36,995 nucleotides of DNA from IMG/VR virus record IMGVR_UViG_3300017748_005032, positions 1-36,995 of that record. The stretch is one strand, 5' to 3'. Each line of letters starts with the position of its first letter. Positions within the stretch are counted from its first letter, which is position 1. The notes beneath the pieces were generated by a model that did not search any database, was not told the origin of the DNA, and saw only the letters and a list, made by a program, of their open reading frames with translations. Positions 16,378 through 24,458 of the stretch are shown here, piece by piece. The translations under genes and the position numbers were made by a program. The stretch is from a virus.

Positions 16378-17213
16378 AGATATATTTCGCTTTTAATGTA
16401 ATTAGAACCTAATTTACCTCTAGGTACTGTGTAAGTAGGAACATAATTAGCTATTGTATCATTTACCCCTGTTTGGTTACCAACATTAAAAGTTGCTAAT
16501 GTTTTAATGCACAATTGTATACGAGTATCCACATGTCTTAAATCTAATGCTCTTTTGAATTTAAAACCACTATCTTTTTTAGAAGTCCAATAGAACATAG
16601 GTAAATTATATTCATCTAACTTTTGTTGAATTAATTTTTTCCCTTCATTTTTATAGCGGTTAGAAATTAGTAAAGTCCCAAATTTTCCATCACAGTGTTC
16701 TTTAATTATTTGTTTAGATAATTTTATTTCTTTATCTGTAAAGTATAACTCTGGTTCTATGTTATCAAAATTATTAAACTGCCAAAATCTTAGTAATTCC
16801 TCCATAAGGGGTGTATCACTACCATCTGTAATTCTGTAATGATCATTAAAAGCATCGCCTTCAAATGAATCAATAAACCCATCAATATGGGGGTTATTAT
16901 CAAAAATTGTATGAACTACTTGGAAGGGACTTGACCAGGAACTCCAGTTTTGTTCTAAATGCCCAAACATTTCTTTAAGTAATTTTGGTGATGGTATCCA
17001 TACTTTACAATTTGGGTATTTTTCTTTAAGTTTTCGTGGAAATGCTGATATAATTCCCCAATCACCTACACCGAAACAAGTTCTTAAAACTACAAAATTT
17101 TGCTTTTCTAGATACTCATTAGGAATATATGATGGGTCATTTAGTTGAAAGCCTAACATATTTACTTCTTGAGTAGGATATACCTTATTATTATATGTTC
17201 TCCAAAAAACCAT
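16374..17213 (-). CDS. GT-B-fold (GT9-like) putative glycosyltransferase
   Basis: 279 residues. The first half has NFVVLRTCFGVGDWGIISAFPRK, resembling the acceptor-side start of heptosyltransferase-type proteins (GDxI..P.....K...P). The second half has GTLLISNRYKNEGKK and, near the end, NVGNQTGVNDTIANYV, in the position where GT9 enzymes read GxDSGxxHLA. Key residues are only partly conserved, so function is uncertain. A seven-base gap separates it from the GT2 gene upstream and a 4-nt overlap from the DUF616-like gene downstream. Confidence 0.55.
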   Translation of the reverse strand: MVFWRTYNNKVYPTQEVNMLGFQLNDPSYIPNEYLEKQNFVVLRTCFGVGDWGIISAFPRKLKEKYPNCKVWIPSPKLLKEMFGHLEQNWSSWSSPFQVVHTIFDNNPHIDGFIDSFEGDAFNDHYRITDGSDTPLMEELLRFWQFNNFDNIEPELYFTDKEIKLSKQIIKEHCDGKFGTLLISNRYKNEGKKLIQQKLDEYNLPMFYWTSKKDSGFKFKRALDLRHVDTRIQLCIKTLATFNVGNQTGVNDTIANYVPTYTVPRGKLGSNYIKSEIYL

Positions 17214-17219
17214 TATATA

Positions 17220-17846
17220 TTAGATTGTATTATAAAAGTTGTTTTGAATTTCTTGTCTTTCTATGGATTTTGGGTGAATAAGACAAAACTCATCATTTGC
17301 TGGTAATTGTGTTTGGCTCTTATGCCCATATAATACCTCGTGTACCTTACTTACCCATTGTATTGTAGGTGTATTTTGGAGTATACGGCATTGATAGTCA
17401 GGAAAGTTAACTCTACCATTAGGTTCAACATTCCACCCCCATTTTTGAATATGTTCCTTAGTTAAACCATCTACAGTATTAATCCGGGGGACCCAAAATA
17501 CCTCGGTATTAGGGTTTTGTTTTAAGATAGTAGGAAGCATAGATATTAAATATTCCTCAGGTATTTCATCAGCATCAATTTGAAAAACCCAATCCCCAGT
17601 ACAATTATTTTTAAGATTATTTTTAAAACTTGCAAAATCCCTATTCAGGGGGAATTCAATAATCTTAATTTTATTATGATATTTATCTAATACTTTATAA
17701 ACATTTTCTGTAGTATTGCCTTTATCACATTGGACTACGATTTCATCTGCTTCTTTTTTATATTTTAAAAGATGCTTAATTAATCCATCTATTTCTTCGT
17801 ACTCATTATGTACGGGTATAGCGTAACTTATTTTAGGGTCTTTCAT
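17220..17846 (-). CDS. GT2-family glycosyltransferase
   Basis: 208 residues. ISYAIPVHNEYEEIDGLIKHL opens the GT-A fold, EIVVQCDKGNTTENV follows, and WVFQIDADEIPEEYLI carries the DAD metal site at about 93-96. The acceptor part has the VNFPDYQCRIL and WVSKVHEVLYGH motifs common in KdtX/WaaE-type GT2 proteins that act in LPS core synthesis. The start shares ATGA with the zinc-ribbon gene. It is likely the best-conserved small GT2 of the block. Confidence 0.88.
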   Translation of the reverse strand: MKDPKISYAIPVHNEYEEIDGLIKHLLKYKKEADEIVVQCDKGNTTENVYKVLDKYHNKIKIIEFPLNRDFASFKNNLKNNCTGDWVFQIDADEIPEEYLISMLPTILKQNPNTEVFWVPRINTVDGLTKEHIQKWGWNVEPNGRVNFPDYQCRILQNTPTIQWVSKVHEVLYGHKSQTQLPANDEFCLIHPKSIERQEIQNNFYNTI

Positions 17847-18298
17847 GATTCAAATAATCCTATTTCTTTAGCGGCATCCATAAAACAATCCTTTCCATAA
17901 CGTTTTATATTAGGAATATCCATTTTAAATTCATAAAATTCTCCTGGGTTAGTAGGATCTGGATATTTATCTTTTTCTTCTTCTGTTACGGGAATTGCTT
18001 TAACAGCAGCCCAATACCAATCTTTTATTCGTTTATTCCATTCGGGGAATACCATCCCCTTTTCGGGTAAGTTAATAACTTTAGGATACCAAGCCAAATT
18101 TTCATGTACTTGTTTTAGATCCTTTATTATTTCTGCGGTTTGGCTATAATTTTCTTTTTCAAATTCGCTTCCATCCTCCATTAGGTTATTAGTAGTCATC
18201 CCACAAGTCCAACATTGTTGGATAATATTACCATCAGAAGTAGGGGCTTTTGTGCAAGCATTTGACCCACAACAGGGACATATTTCAAAATTATCCAT
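17843..18298 (-). CDS. Zinc-ribbon phage protein inside the sugar block (151 aa)
   Basis: An N-terminal zinc ribbon is clear: CPCCGS at 7-12 and CWTCGM at about 29-34. The remaining 115 residues are Trp/Tyr-rich and acidic (NLAWYPKVINLP, KDWYWAAVKAIPVTEEE) and not recognised. Such ribbons usually bind nucleic acid or a protein partner. Its place between two glycosyltransferase genes, overlapping them by 8 and 4 nt, is odd. It may bridge the sugar enzymes to another target, but that is speculation. Confidence 0.65.
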   Translation of the reverse strand: MDNFEICPCCGSNACTKAPTSDGNIIQQCWTCGMTTNNLMEDGSEFEKENYSQTAEIIKDLKQVHENLAWYPKVINLPEKGMVFPEWNKRIKDWYWAAVKAIPVTEEEKDKYPDPTNPGEFYEFKMDIPNIKRYGKDCFMDAAKEIGLFES

Positions 18299-19616
18299 TT
18301 ATTTTTTGCAATTTAGGAAGTTTAAGTTTAGGCAATTCTGGTTTGCTTTCCTCACTTACTTTTTTAAGTTTAGGGAGTTGTAATCCGGGCATTTGAAAAG
18401 GTACATTTACTGACACATTTATGTTATCCATATGGTTTTTAAGTACCTTAGTCATTTTATCTTGGCTAAAGTTTTCTTTAAGCCACTTAGTTTGTTTACG
18501 ACTTTGTTCAACATATTTTCTATAGTTTTTATAAACATCCTTTATGGCATGTGATGCGGCTTCTATATTAATATTAAACCAACTAGCTTCTTTAAGTAAC
18601 CATTTATTAGCAGCAGATTCATGGATAGGTTTTAATTCACCCCCAATTAATACATTATATTGAGCATTAATAAAATCAATATGGCCGCTCCAATTTGTTG
18701 TAATTACTGGTTTACCTGTAATTGCTTGTTCTAATAGGGGGCGACCAAAGCCTTCTCCTTTAGTAAAGGATATAAACGCCTTAACTTTAGGATCATTATT
18801 TAATTTATTAAGTTCATCATTGGTAAATTCACCATGTAATATGTAAATGTTAGGGAGATTTTCTTTATTAGTAAATTCATTTCTAATTTTTCTAATATCT
18901 TTAAGAATATCTTCTTTATCTAATAAACTATAATCAACCTTATTAGTTTTTAATAGTAGAGCGGGTTTAATACCTTTCTTATTAAAAGTTTTAAGGAAAG
19001 TTCTAATCATAGTAGCAACATTTTTTCTATCTTCACCAAATTTACCAGGTAACCAATGACCCGTAAATAAGAAACAAAAACTTTCATCTATATTGTTAAG
19101 TAATCCTGATTTATTAGGTTCTTTAAAATATACCCCGGTATCTAACCCTTCGAATAATACTTCAATAGGTTTATCGAGTTTAATTTGATTAATAGGGTTA
19201 CCTTGTTTATCATTTTCAGTAAATTGAACTTGACTAAAGGTATCCTTAGTAAATTGGGAAGATACAAGATTCAAATCCATATTATTCATTCCCTTAATAA
19301 AATCAGGGGGTGGAACTGTTGATTCAATACCTGCAGTAACACCAATATTATACTTACCTACTTTTTGGAATTCATTAGGAATACTGATTTGCATCCAAAT
19401 TTCGGGTTGTTGGGTAATTTCATTTATAAAGCGTGAACGCAGTTTATCACTTTTATCTAAAAACCCCCATGGGGTGTTTCCCCACCTTTGAGGGAGTATT
19501 TTAATATCCCATTCTTTATCTTTTACCTCTATAAGTGAGCGAACAAAATCGCGCGAACGGTGCCCATATCCGCTAAAGGTATCTATTGGACAACTGATTA
19601 TACAAGTTGGTTTCAT
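18291..19616 (-). CDS. GT4-family glycosyltransferase with PKLK-repeat tail
   Basis: 441 residues. The N-terminal domain has GYGHRSRDFVRSLIE, a GT-B acceptor-side helix. The C-terminal domain shows FLFTGHWLPGK, the ribose/phosphate-binding stretch, and FTKGEGFGRPLLEQAITGKPVI, the EX7E signature of GT4. The last 35 residues are low complexity with LPKLK, LPKLK and LPKLQ repeats, which suggests a flexible basic tail, perhaps for docking. It overlaps the other GT4 gene by 4 nt and the zinc-ribbon gene by 8 nt. Confidence 0.85.
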   Translation of the reverse strand: MKPTCIISCPIDTFSGYGHRSRDFVRSLIEVKDKEWDIKILPQRWGNTPWGFLDKSDKLRSRFINEITQQPEIWMQISIPNEFQKVGKYNIGVTAGIESTVPPPDFIKGMNNMDLNLVSSQFTKDTFSQVQFTENDKQGNPINQIKLDKPIEVLFEGLDTGVYFKEPNKSGLLNNIDESFCFLFTGHWLPGKFGEDRKNVATMIRTFLKTFNKKGIKPALLLKTNKVDYSLLDKEDILKDIRKIRNEFTNKENLPNIYILHGEFTNDELNKLNNDPKVKAFISFTKGEGFGRPLLEQAITGKPVITTNWSGHIDFINAQYNVLIGGELKPIHESAANKWLLKEASWFNINIEAASHAIKDVYKNYRKYVEQSRKQTKWLKENFSQDKMTKVLKNHMDNINVSVNVPFQMPGLQLPKLKKVSEESKPELPKLKLPKLQKING

Positions 19617-21082
19617 GCTAAAACTTCTTTTAATTTTTGTTCAAATTCAGGGGTATATTGGACGGGGTTTGGGTTATATGTGGTGTGTCCGTCACCAACT
19701 TTTTCTATACTAAATTTTTCCACAGGTTCCCAATTTTCAAATAAATGATCAATATTATCTATAAAATTCTGACCCATACCACTAGCTGCCATTCTTGCTT
19801 CCTCAGATAATAACCAATCACGACCCTTTAATCCTCTGCGTTTAATTTCATCTTTTCCTAAATTGTAACATTTTAAAAGAGATAAACCAGCATCTTCTAC
19901 ATCTACTTGAGTAGCATAAATATATGGGGTAGGAGGTGAACCTTTTAATGAACGTGTTTTACCAAACATTGGTATAGCCCATTCTCCGCATTTTTTGTAT
20001 TTACCATTGCTATTAGTAGGAAATTCAGTCGTAAAATTAATCCAATCACCATTTTCATCTTCAAAACGCATTTGGTCTTGCATACCCCCCTGAACGGGTG
20101 CTATTAGCATATTACCAGCCATAAGGCCTTCTGTGAGTGATAATCCCCACCCTTCATTATCAGTCATCATAAATTGAGCATCTGCCATATTATAATAATA
20201 ATTAAGGGTTTTTTCATCACATTTACCATAAGTAAATTTAATTTTATTTTTATTAGGATCACACATAGTTTCAATAACTGCAGGTATATCTGTACCATTA
20301 TTATCTATAGGGTCTGTGTGCATTATGAATAAACAACGCTCAGCTTGTTCAGGGGTTAATTGGTCTGTAAATATTCTCCAAGCAGTAACTAAATCACCAG
20401 GATTTTTACGGCGAATATTTCTGCTATTCCAAAATACCACAAAATCATATTCCTTACCCTCATAGAATTTTTCTTTAAATGCTTCAAATTCAAAATCGTT
20501 AACAATAGGGAAGAATTTTTTATCATCTATGCCATGGGGGACATATTGGGTTTGCCAATCTTCTTTTGGGTAGTCCCTAAGTACATTTTTAACTAGATTT
20601 TTAGTTTGTTTAGAAATACAAAGAAGAAGGTCATCTGAACGATAAAAATCTCTATTATACATTGGATAAGGTAAATCATCCCATATAGTATAAAAAATCA
20701 TAGGGATTTTAGTTCTAATTTCCTTTTCCATTCTATATAACCATGTCCAATAACGTGGGTCCGTAAAATGAAGGATAGCATCTGGCTTTTCCTGTTCAAG
20801 AAGTTGACGGATAATTTGGTCATCTCCATACCCACTCCATGGAATTACTTTCACATTAGAATCAGATAACCCAGTTACTTCATTTATCTGGGGGCTCAAA
20901 TCATAAGCATTACCCTGTTCAGGGTGCTTAACGGCAGCCCCTAAATTTACCCAATTAAAATGATGGGCTGTGTTTAGGACAATCTCTTTGCCCATAGTAC
21001 CTATACCACTGTGTAATCTAATATCATCACAGAGGAATAGTATTTTTTTTCTCTCCCCTTGGGGAATATAACCTTTTTTCAT
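19613..21082 (-). CDS. GT4-family glycosyltransferase (489 aa), first gene of the sugar block
   Basis: 489 residues. The N-terminal half has KILFLCDDIRLHSGIGTMGKEI, the glycine-containing start of GT-B proteins. The donor half has VVFWNSRNIRRKNPGDLV and DNEGWGLSLTEGLMAGNMLIAP, the EX7E motif near 323-332. It lies 21 nt after the ribbon-helix-helix gene and is the first of the 22-gene sugar block, so any promoter for the block should lie at or upstream of this point. No membrane segment is seen. Sugar donor unknown. Confidence 0.87.
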   Translation of the reverse strand: MKKGYIPQGERKKILFLCDDIRLHSGIGTMGKEIVLNTAHHFNWVNLGAAVKHPEQGNAYDLSPQINEVTGLSDSNVKVIPWSGYGDDQIIRQLLEQEKPDAILHFTDPRYWTWLYRMEKEIRTKIPMIFYTIWDDLPYPMYNRDFYRSDDLLLCISKQTKNLVKNVLRDYPKEDWQTQYVPHGIDDKKFFPIVNDFEFEAFKEKFYEGKEYDFVVFWNSRNIRRKNPGDLVTAWRIFTDQLTPEQAERCLFIMHTDPIDNNGTDIPAVIETMCDPNKNKIKFTYGKCDEKTLNYYYNMADAQFMMTDNEGWGLSLTEGLMAGNMLIAPVQGGMQDQMRFEDENGDWINFTTEFPTNSNGKYKKCGEWAIPMFGKTRSLKGSPPTPYIYATQVDVEDAGLSLLKCYNLGKDEIKRRGLKGRDWLLSEEARMAASGMGQNFIDNIDHLFENWEPVEKFSIEKVGDGHTTYNPNPVQYTPEFEQKLKEVLA

Positions 21083-21103
21083 TAAATAAAACCTTTTTAT
21101 TGT

Positions 21104-21295
21104 TTATAATCCACTACCACTAACGGTTAGGTCAGTATGTGTATGTAAAGTTTTTGCAAATTCCTCATTAGTTAAATAAAGATGTATACTTCTATTTACT
21201 AGTTTTTGAAGGTTAAACTTTTGTCTAATTGAAGCAACTTTAAAATCTTCAAATAAACGTTCTTCTAATTTTACGGATGTTAATTTTAGTGCCAT
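21104..21295 (-). CDS. Small ribbon-helix-helix-like protein
   Basis: 63 residues from the ATG at 21295. A start at 21331 would add 12 residues (MIYVYVYVNIYN) that are simply the translation of a TATATG-type repeat, so I reject it. The pattern is a short strand (LKLTSVKLEERL), helix (FEDFKVASIRQKF) and helix (LQKLVNRSIHLYL), that of RHH DNA-binding proteins, which act as dimers. The perfect inverted repeat at 21299-21316 lies immediately before the start and could be its own operator. It precedes the sugar block, so it may regulate it. RHH assignment is from pattern only. Confidence 0.6.
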   Translation of the reverse strand: MALKLTSVKLEERLFEDFKVASIRQKFNLQKLVNRSIHLYLTNEEFAKTLHTHTDLTVSGSGL

Positions 21296-21298
21296 GTT

Positions 21299-21316
21299 GT
21301 ATATGTTTACATATAC
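21299..21316. promoter_or_regulatory. Perfect 8-bp inverted repeat next to the RHH start, possible operator
   Basis: GTATATGT, two bases, then ACATATAC forms a perfect inverted repeat. It ends three bases before the ATG of the small RHH-like gene on the minus strand. A further ATATAC copy follows on the right. It overlaps where a ribosome would bind, so protein binding to DNA or RNA folding here could control translation or transcription. The region is AT-rich and alternating TA sequence raises the chance of a coincidental repeat. Confidence 0.4.
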
Positions 21317-21327
21317 ATATACATAAA

Positions 21328-22365
21328 TCACAATTCCCCCGCCCTTTTAGCATGTTTTATTGCTTCTTTTACTCGAGGATGTTCTAGTATTTTTAATTTT
21401 TTTTCTATATTTTCCCCATAAACATTTGTTTTAGTTGATTCTTCAAATAAATCGTCACCCACTTCCTCTACCATTTGGTTTAAAACCATATCGTGAGCAT
21501 GATCTTCATCCCATTCTTCTTCTTCAACTATATTTCCTTTTTCTATAACTTTTTTTGGCTTTAATTGCTCAAACGCAAAATTTGCTGCAATAACAAGTGC
21601 AATTGCAAGTGGATCAAATACAAAAATTATAACCAATAAAAGTATATTAATAATCTGGTCCATTGGTTTACCTGTTAAACCAGATAAATACTTAAGGGGA
21701 CCAAGTTCGCCAGCTATGTTATTATTACTAGTTACCTCAACTATTTCGGTTTCATAATCGAATAGCTGTTGGTTTAGGTTATCTACTCTAGAGTTAATTT
21801 CAGTCTGTCTTTCAATAGCTTGATCAAGTTGTTTTTCTAAGGCTCTTCGAGTAGATGACGAAGTTGTTGTTATTAGTTGGCCAGTTTCTTTGTCTTTATA
21901 CTGTATTACATTGTTAGATAAGCCAGACCTCAGGTCGCTCACGGCCTCGTTAATAGAGGATTTTTCATCGCTGTATATCGTAAGTTGTTCTTTTACATTA
22001 TCCCTTTTAGTTTCTATAAGAGAGATTTGAGCATCTATATTGCCAGCTAAAGCCGCAGTTTCTTGATACGCAGCAGATAAGAAACCATAAATACCCATTG
22101 ATGTAATTAAAATTAATACCAAACAAGCTACTGAAAGGTAGTATTTTAATAATCGAGGTAAATTTTTTCGGTATTGATAAAGTAGTGAGGCTATTACTAA
22201 TTTAGCTATTTCAAGTGAAGCAGCCATTATTATAACAGCAAATGCCGCTCCAGCAAACAACTTACTTAAACCACTTATAGAGTAGAAAGCAGCTGATGCT
22301 GAAACGGAAAGAGCAGATAGTGCTATTATAAAAGGAAATAGCTTATTTTGTATGGTTTTTATCAC
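21328..22365 (-). CDS. Four-TM membrane protein with long coiled coil
   Basis: 345 residues. Predicted membrane helices lie at about 11-30, 35-58, 75-97 and 236-266. Residues 105-215 between the third and fourth are Gln/Glu/Lys-rich with heptad character (IDAQISLIETKRDNVKEQL), a likely coiled coil in the periplasm or cytoplasm. The C-terminal 80 residues are acidic, then basic. Similar four-TM, coiled-coil proteins occur in marine T4-like phages without known role. It overlaps the nuclease gene by 23 nt. Superinfection exclusion or lysis timing are only guesses. Confidence 0.7.
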   Translation of the reverse strand: MIKTIQNKLFPFIIALSALSVSASAAFYSISGLSKLFAGAAFAVIIMAASLEIAKLVIASLLYQYRKNLPRLLKYYLSVACLVLILITSMGIYGFLSAAYQETAALAGNIDAQISLIETKRDNVKEQLTIYSDEKSSINEAVSDLRSGLSNNVIQYKDKETGQLITTTSSSTRRALEKQLDQAIERQTEINSRVDNLNQQLFDYETEIVEVTSNNNIAGELGPLKYLSGLTGKPMDQIINILLLVIIFVFDPLAIALVIAANFAFEQLKPKKVIEKGNIVEEEEWDEDHAHDMVLNQMVEEVGDDLFEESTKTNVYGENIEKKLKILEHPRVKEAIKHAKRAGEL

Positions 22366-23272
22366 AGAATTCAGGTTTATCTTTAAAGGGACACCACTTA
22401 CAGTTTTTATCTGATGGGTTTTTAGTGTACTCCTTCACCTGATACATATCATCCTTAAAACAGTCTTCAATAAATTCATGGAGATGTTTAGATACACGAT
22501 TCATAGTTACCTTACCTGATGAGGGTTCATATGTTTGAATACGTGAAGCCATCGCAGGGTATTTTGGATCTTTTGGGATTTTACGTTTTACAATGAAATA
22601 TTTACAATCAATTGAATCAACTGGGATATTATATTGTTCCGCAAAATATCTTTTATATAGAACCATCTGAGCCATTTTAATTTTATTTTCTTTATCCCAT
22701 TTCCCCCAACCTCTAGTAGATGTTTTAATATCCCATATAGTTACTTTTTGAAGATCTTCATCATAGAATACTAAGTCAAGTTTACCATAAAGCATAATAT
22801 TAGGATGCTCTTCGTGAGGGGGTGTTAGTATAGGCATTTCTACACCTAATAATCTAGTTCCCCTTTTTGAAAAATACATCTGACGCCTTTGGAGAAAAAA
22901 ATCAATGATATTAAGACCATCATTTACAAACTCCATAATTTCTTTTTTAGTAGAAAAATTTTCACCAATTTGTTCTTTATAGTCCTTATACATCTGCATA
23001 AAGCGTTGTTGAAAATCTTCATAGATAGGAAACTCATCAGCGGCTTTAATTGATGTATTATACATTAAATCAAGATATTCTTGGAGAGTTTCATGCATTG
23101 CAGAACCAAATGCTAAATGTATATTTGGGGGTTGGCGCATTTTATCAATATACATTAATTTCCATTTATGGGGGCACTCTAACCATAAAGAAAGTTGAGT
23201 ATAGGAAATCATCCTATACTTTTCAAAGTCCATTTGGGGGACAACCGTATTTTGTATGTTTTCTAAAATCAT
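22343..23272 (-). CDS. Cas4/RecB-like PD-(D/E)XK nuclease with Fe-S cysteines
   Basis: 309 residues. Catalytic motifs: His60 in FGSAMHETL, Asp166 in YGKLDLVFY, the DIK pair at 181-183 (IWDIKTS), and Gln202 in MAQMVLYK. Cys33 (LECPHKW) and Cys291, 294 and 303 (NCKWCPFKDKPEFC) have the spacing of the 4Fe-4S cluster in Cas4, AddB and Dna2-type nucleases. These cut single-stranded DNA ends and usually act in recombination or repair. It lies between replication-linked genes and overlaps the Nmad1-like gene by 4 nt. Confidence 0.88.
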   Translation of the reverse strand: MILENIQNTVVPQMDFEKYRMISYTQLSLWLECPHKWKLMYIDKMRQPPNIHLAFGSAMHETLQEYLDLMYNTSIKAADEFPIYEDFQQRFMQMYKDYKEQIGENFSTKKEIMEFVNDGLNIIDFFLQRRQMYFSKRGTRLLGVEMPILTPPHEEHPNIMLYGKLDLVFYDEDLQKVTIWDIKTSTRGWGKWDKENKIKMAQMVLYKRYFAEQYNIPVDSIDCKYFIVKRKIPKDPKYPAMASRIQTYEPSSGKVTMNRVSKHLHEFIEDCFKDDMYQVKEYTKNPSDKNCKWCPFKDKPEFCDKNHTK

Positions 23273-23625
23273 TTAAACTTACCTTGTTGTACAATTTGCC
23301 CTATAATCCCATATACACTAAGATCTTTAAGTGTATCTTCTATAGGTTCTCCTACTGTATCAGGTTCTCCTACTACAACCAAGTTTTTTAAACGTTGGAT
23401 TTTATCATTTATCCTAAACCATAATCCTGTAAGTGCTAATTTAATATCAGCATCTGTTTCAAGATTGGTTCCTACATTTACATTTGAAGTACCATAATTA
23501 CGGTGTTTTTTACAGAATAAAACATACTGTTCCATCATAATTTTTTTATACTCTTCTGTCAATTCAGGGTATTTTTCTTCACACCACTTTACAGCGGCGT
23601 CATCTTCTTTAGTAAAGTTAATCAT
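23269..23625 (-). CDS. Nmad1 (DUF1599)-like nucleotide-modification-associated protein
   Basis: 118 residues from the ATG at 23625, which forms ATGA with the dehydrogenase stop. An alternative start at 23655 is less likely. FCKKHRNYGTSN, then LTGLWFRINDKIQRLKNLV and EPIEDTLKDLSVYGIIG, match the DUF1599/Nmad1 family pattern (DYG, RI.DKi.RL, DTL.DLA.Y), an all-alpha family found by comparative work next to phage DNA-base modification genes. The biochemical role is not established; a MazG-like nucleotide-binding fold is possible. Fits with the preQ0 genes and the MazG-like gene elsewhere in the window. Confidence 0.75.
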   Translation of the reverse strand: MINFTKEDDAAVKWCEEKYPELTEEYKKIMMEQYVLFCKKHRNYGTSNVNVGTNLETDADIKLALTGLWFRINDKIQRLKNLVVVGEPDTVGEPIEDTLKDLSVYGIIGQIVQQGKFK

Positions 23626-24458
23626 ATTATTGCTCTTCCTTTTTGTTGTTCCCAATCTCTATTAGATCTAACTTTATCGTTAGTTTCTAATGCTGATTTT
23701 AGTGTTTTTAGGTCTACACCTAATTGATCCCCTAAATAAATTAAAGCGTTCATGTCTTTAGGGAAACAATGTCCACCAAACCCAAAATCACTATCAGGTC
23801 CTGGGACTGCCCAGTGTGATTTACCTAACCTTTCATCATAGATAGCATATTCTATTACTTTATCATAATCAATCTCTAACTCATCACATAATTGATAAAT
23901 TTCATTAGCGAATGAAACTTTAGTTGCTAAAAAGCAATTAGTAATATATTTAACCATTTCAGCATGAGTAGATCCTGTTTTAATGATTTTAGCTTTAGGA
24001 AATACCTTTGCATAAATTCTACGTAATTTAGTAGTCCCTGGGCGGGGGCCTCCAAGTATAATTCTATTTTGATTGTTAAAATCCTCTACAGCGTTTGCTT
24101 CTGTAAGGAATTCAGGATTGAATATGATATTTAATGAACAATATCTATCATTCCATTTTGATATCGTGCCGGGTGATACTGTTGATTTTACTACAATTGT
24201 TTTTTTGACTTCTTGATCGTTTGCTAATAAATCTATGTTAACTAATTCTTTTTCTAAGATATCAGTATGACAACTCCCATCTCCATTCATCGGAGTTGGT
24301 AAACATAAAAATATAGTATCACTTTTAAAAACTAAATCTTTATATGTAGAGTTACATTTAGATTTATCTAAGTCATACGTTAATATGTCATAATAGTTTT
24401 TAAATTTTTGGTAAACTGCATTACCAACAAATCCTTGTCCTATAATTCCTATATTCAT
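23622..24458 (-). CDS. UDP-glucose/GDP-mannose dehydrogenase-like protein, lacking the C-terminal domain
   Basis: 278 residues. The N-terminal NAD domain has IGIIGQGFVGNAV (3-15), followed by LCLPTP (51-56), STVSPGT, and NPEFLTEANAV (114-123). The catalytic Cys231 is in FGFGGHCFPKD. Typical enzymes are 390-450 residues and have a third domain that binds the nucleotide; this protein stops about 47 residues after the Cys. It may act on another ligand or need a partner. It is separated from the main sugar block by the 21-23.6 kb genes and overlaps the gp62-like gene by 4 nt. Confidence 0.88.
   Translation of the reverse strand: MNIGIIGQGFVGNAVYQKFKNYYDILTYDLDKSKCNSTYKDLVFKSDTIFLCLPTPMNGDGSCHTDILEKELVNIDLLANDQEVKKTIVVKSTVSPGTISKWNDRYCSLNIIFNPEFLTEANAVEDFNNQNRIILGGPRPGTTKLRRIYAKVFPKAKIIKTGSTHAEMVKYITNCFLATKVSFANEIYQLCDELEIDYDKVIEYAIYDERLGKSHWAVPGPDSDFGFGGHCFPKDMNALIYLGDQLGVDLKTLKSALETNDKVRSNRDWEQQKGRAII

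Noticed and set aside
21295-21331. Longer start for the RHH-like gene (MIYVYVYVNIYN)
   Set aside because: The extra residues only translate a repetitive TATATG stretch that contains the inverted repeat.
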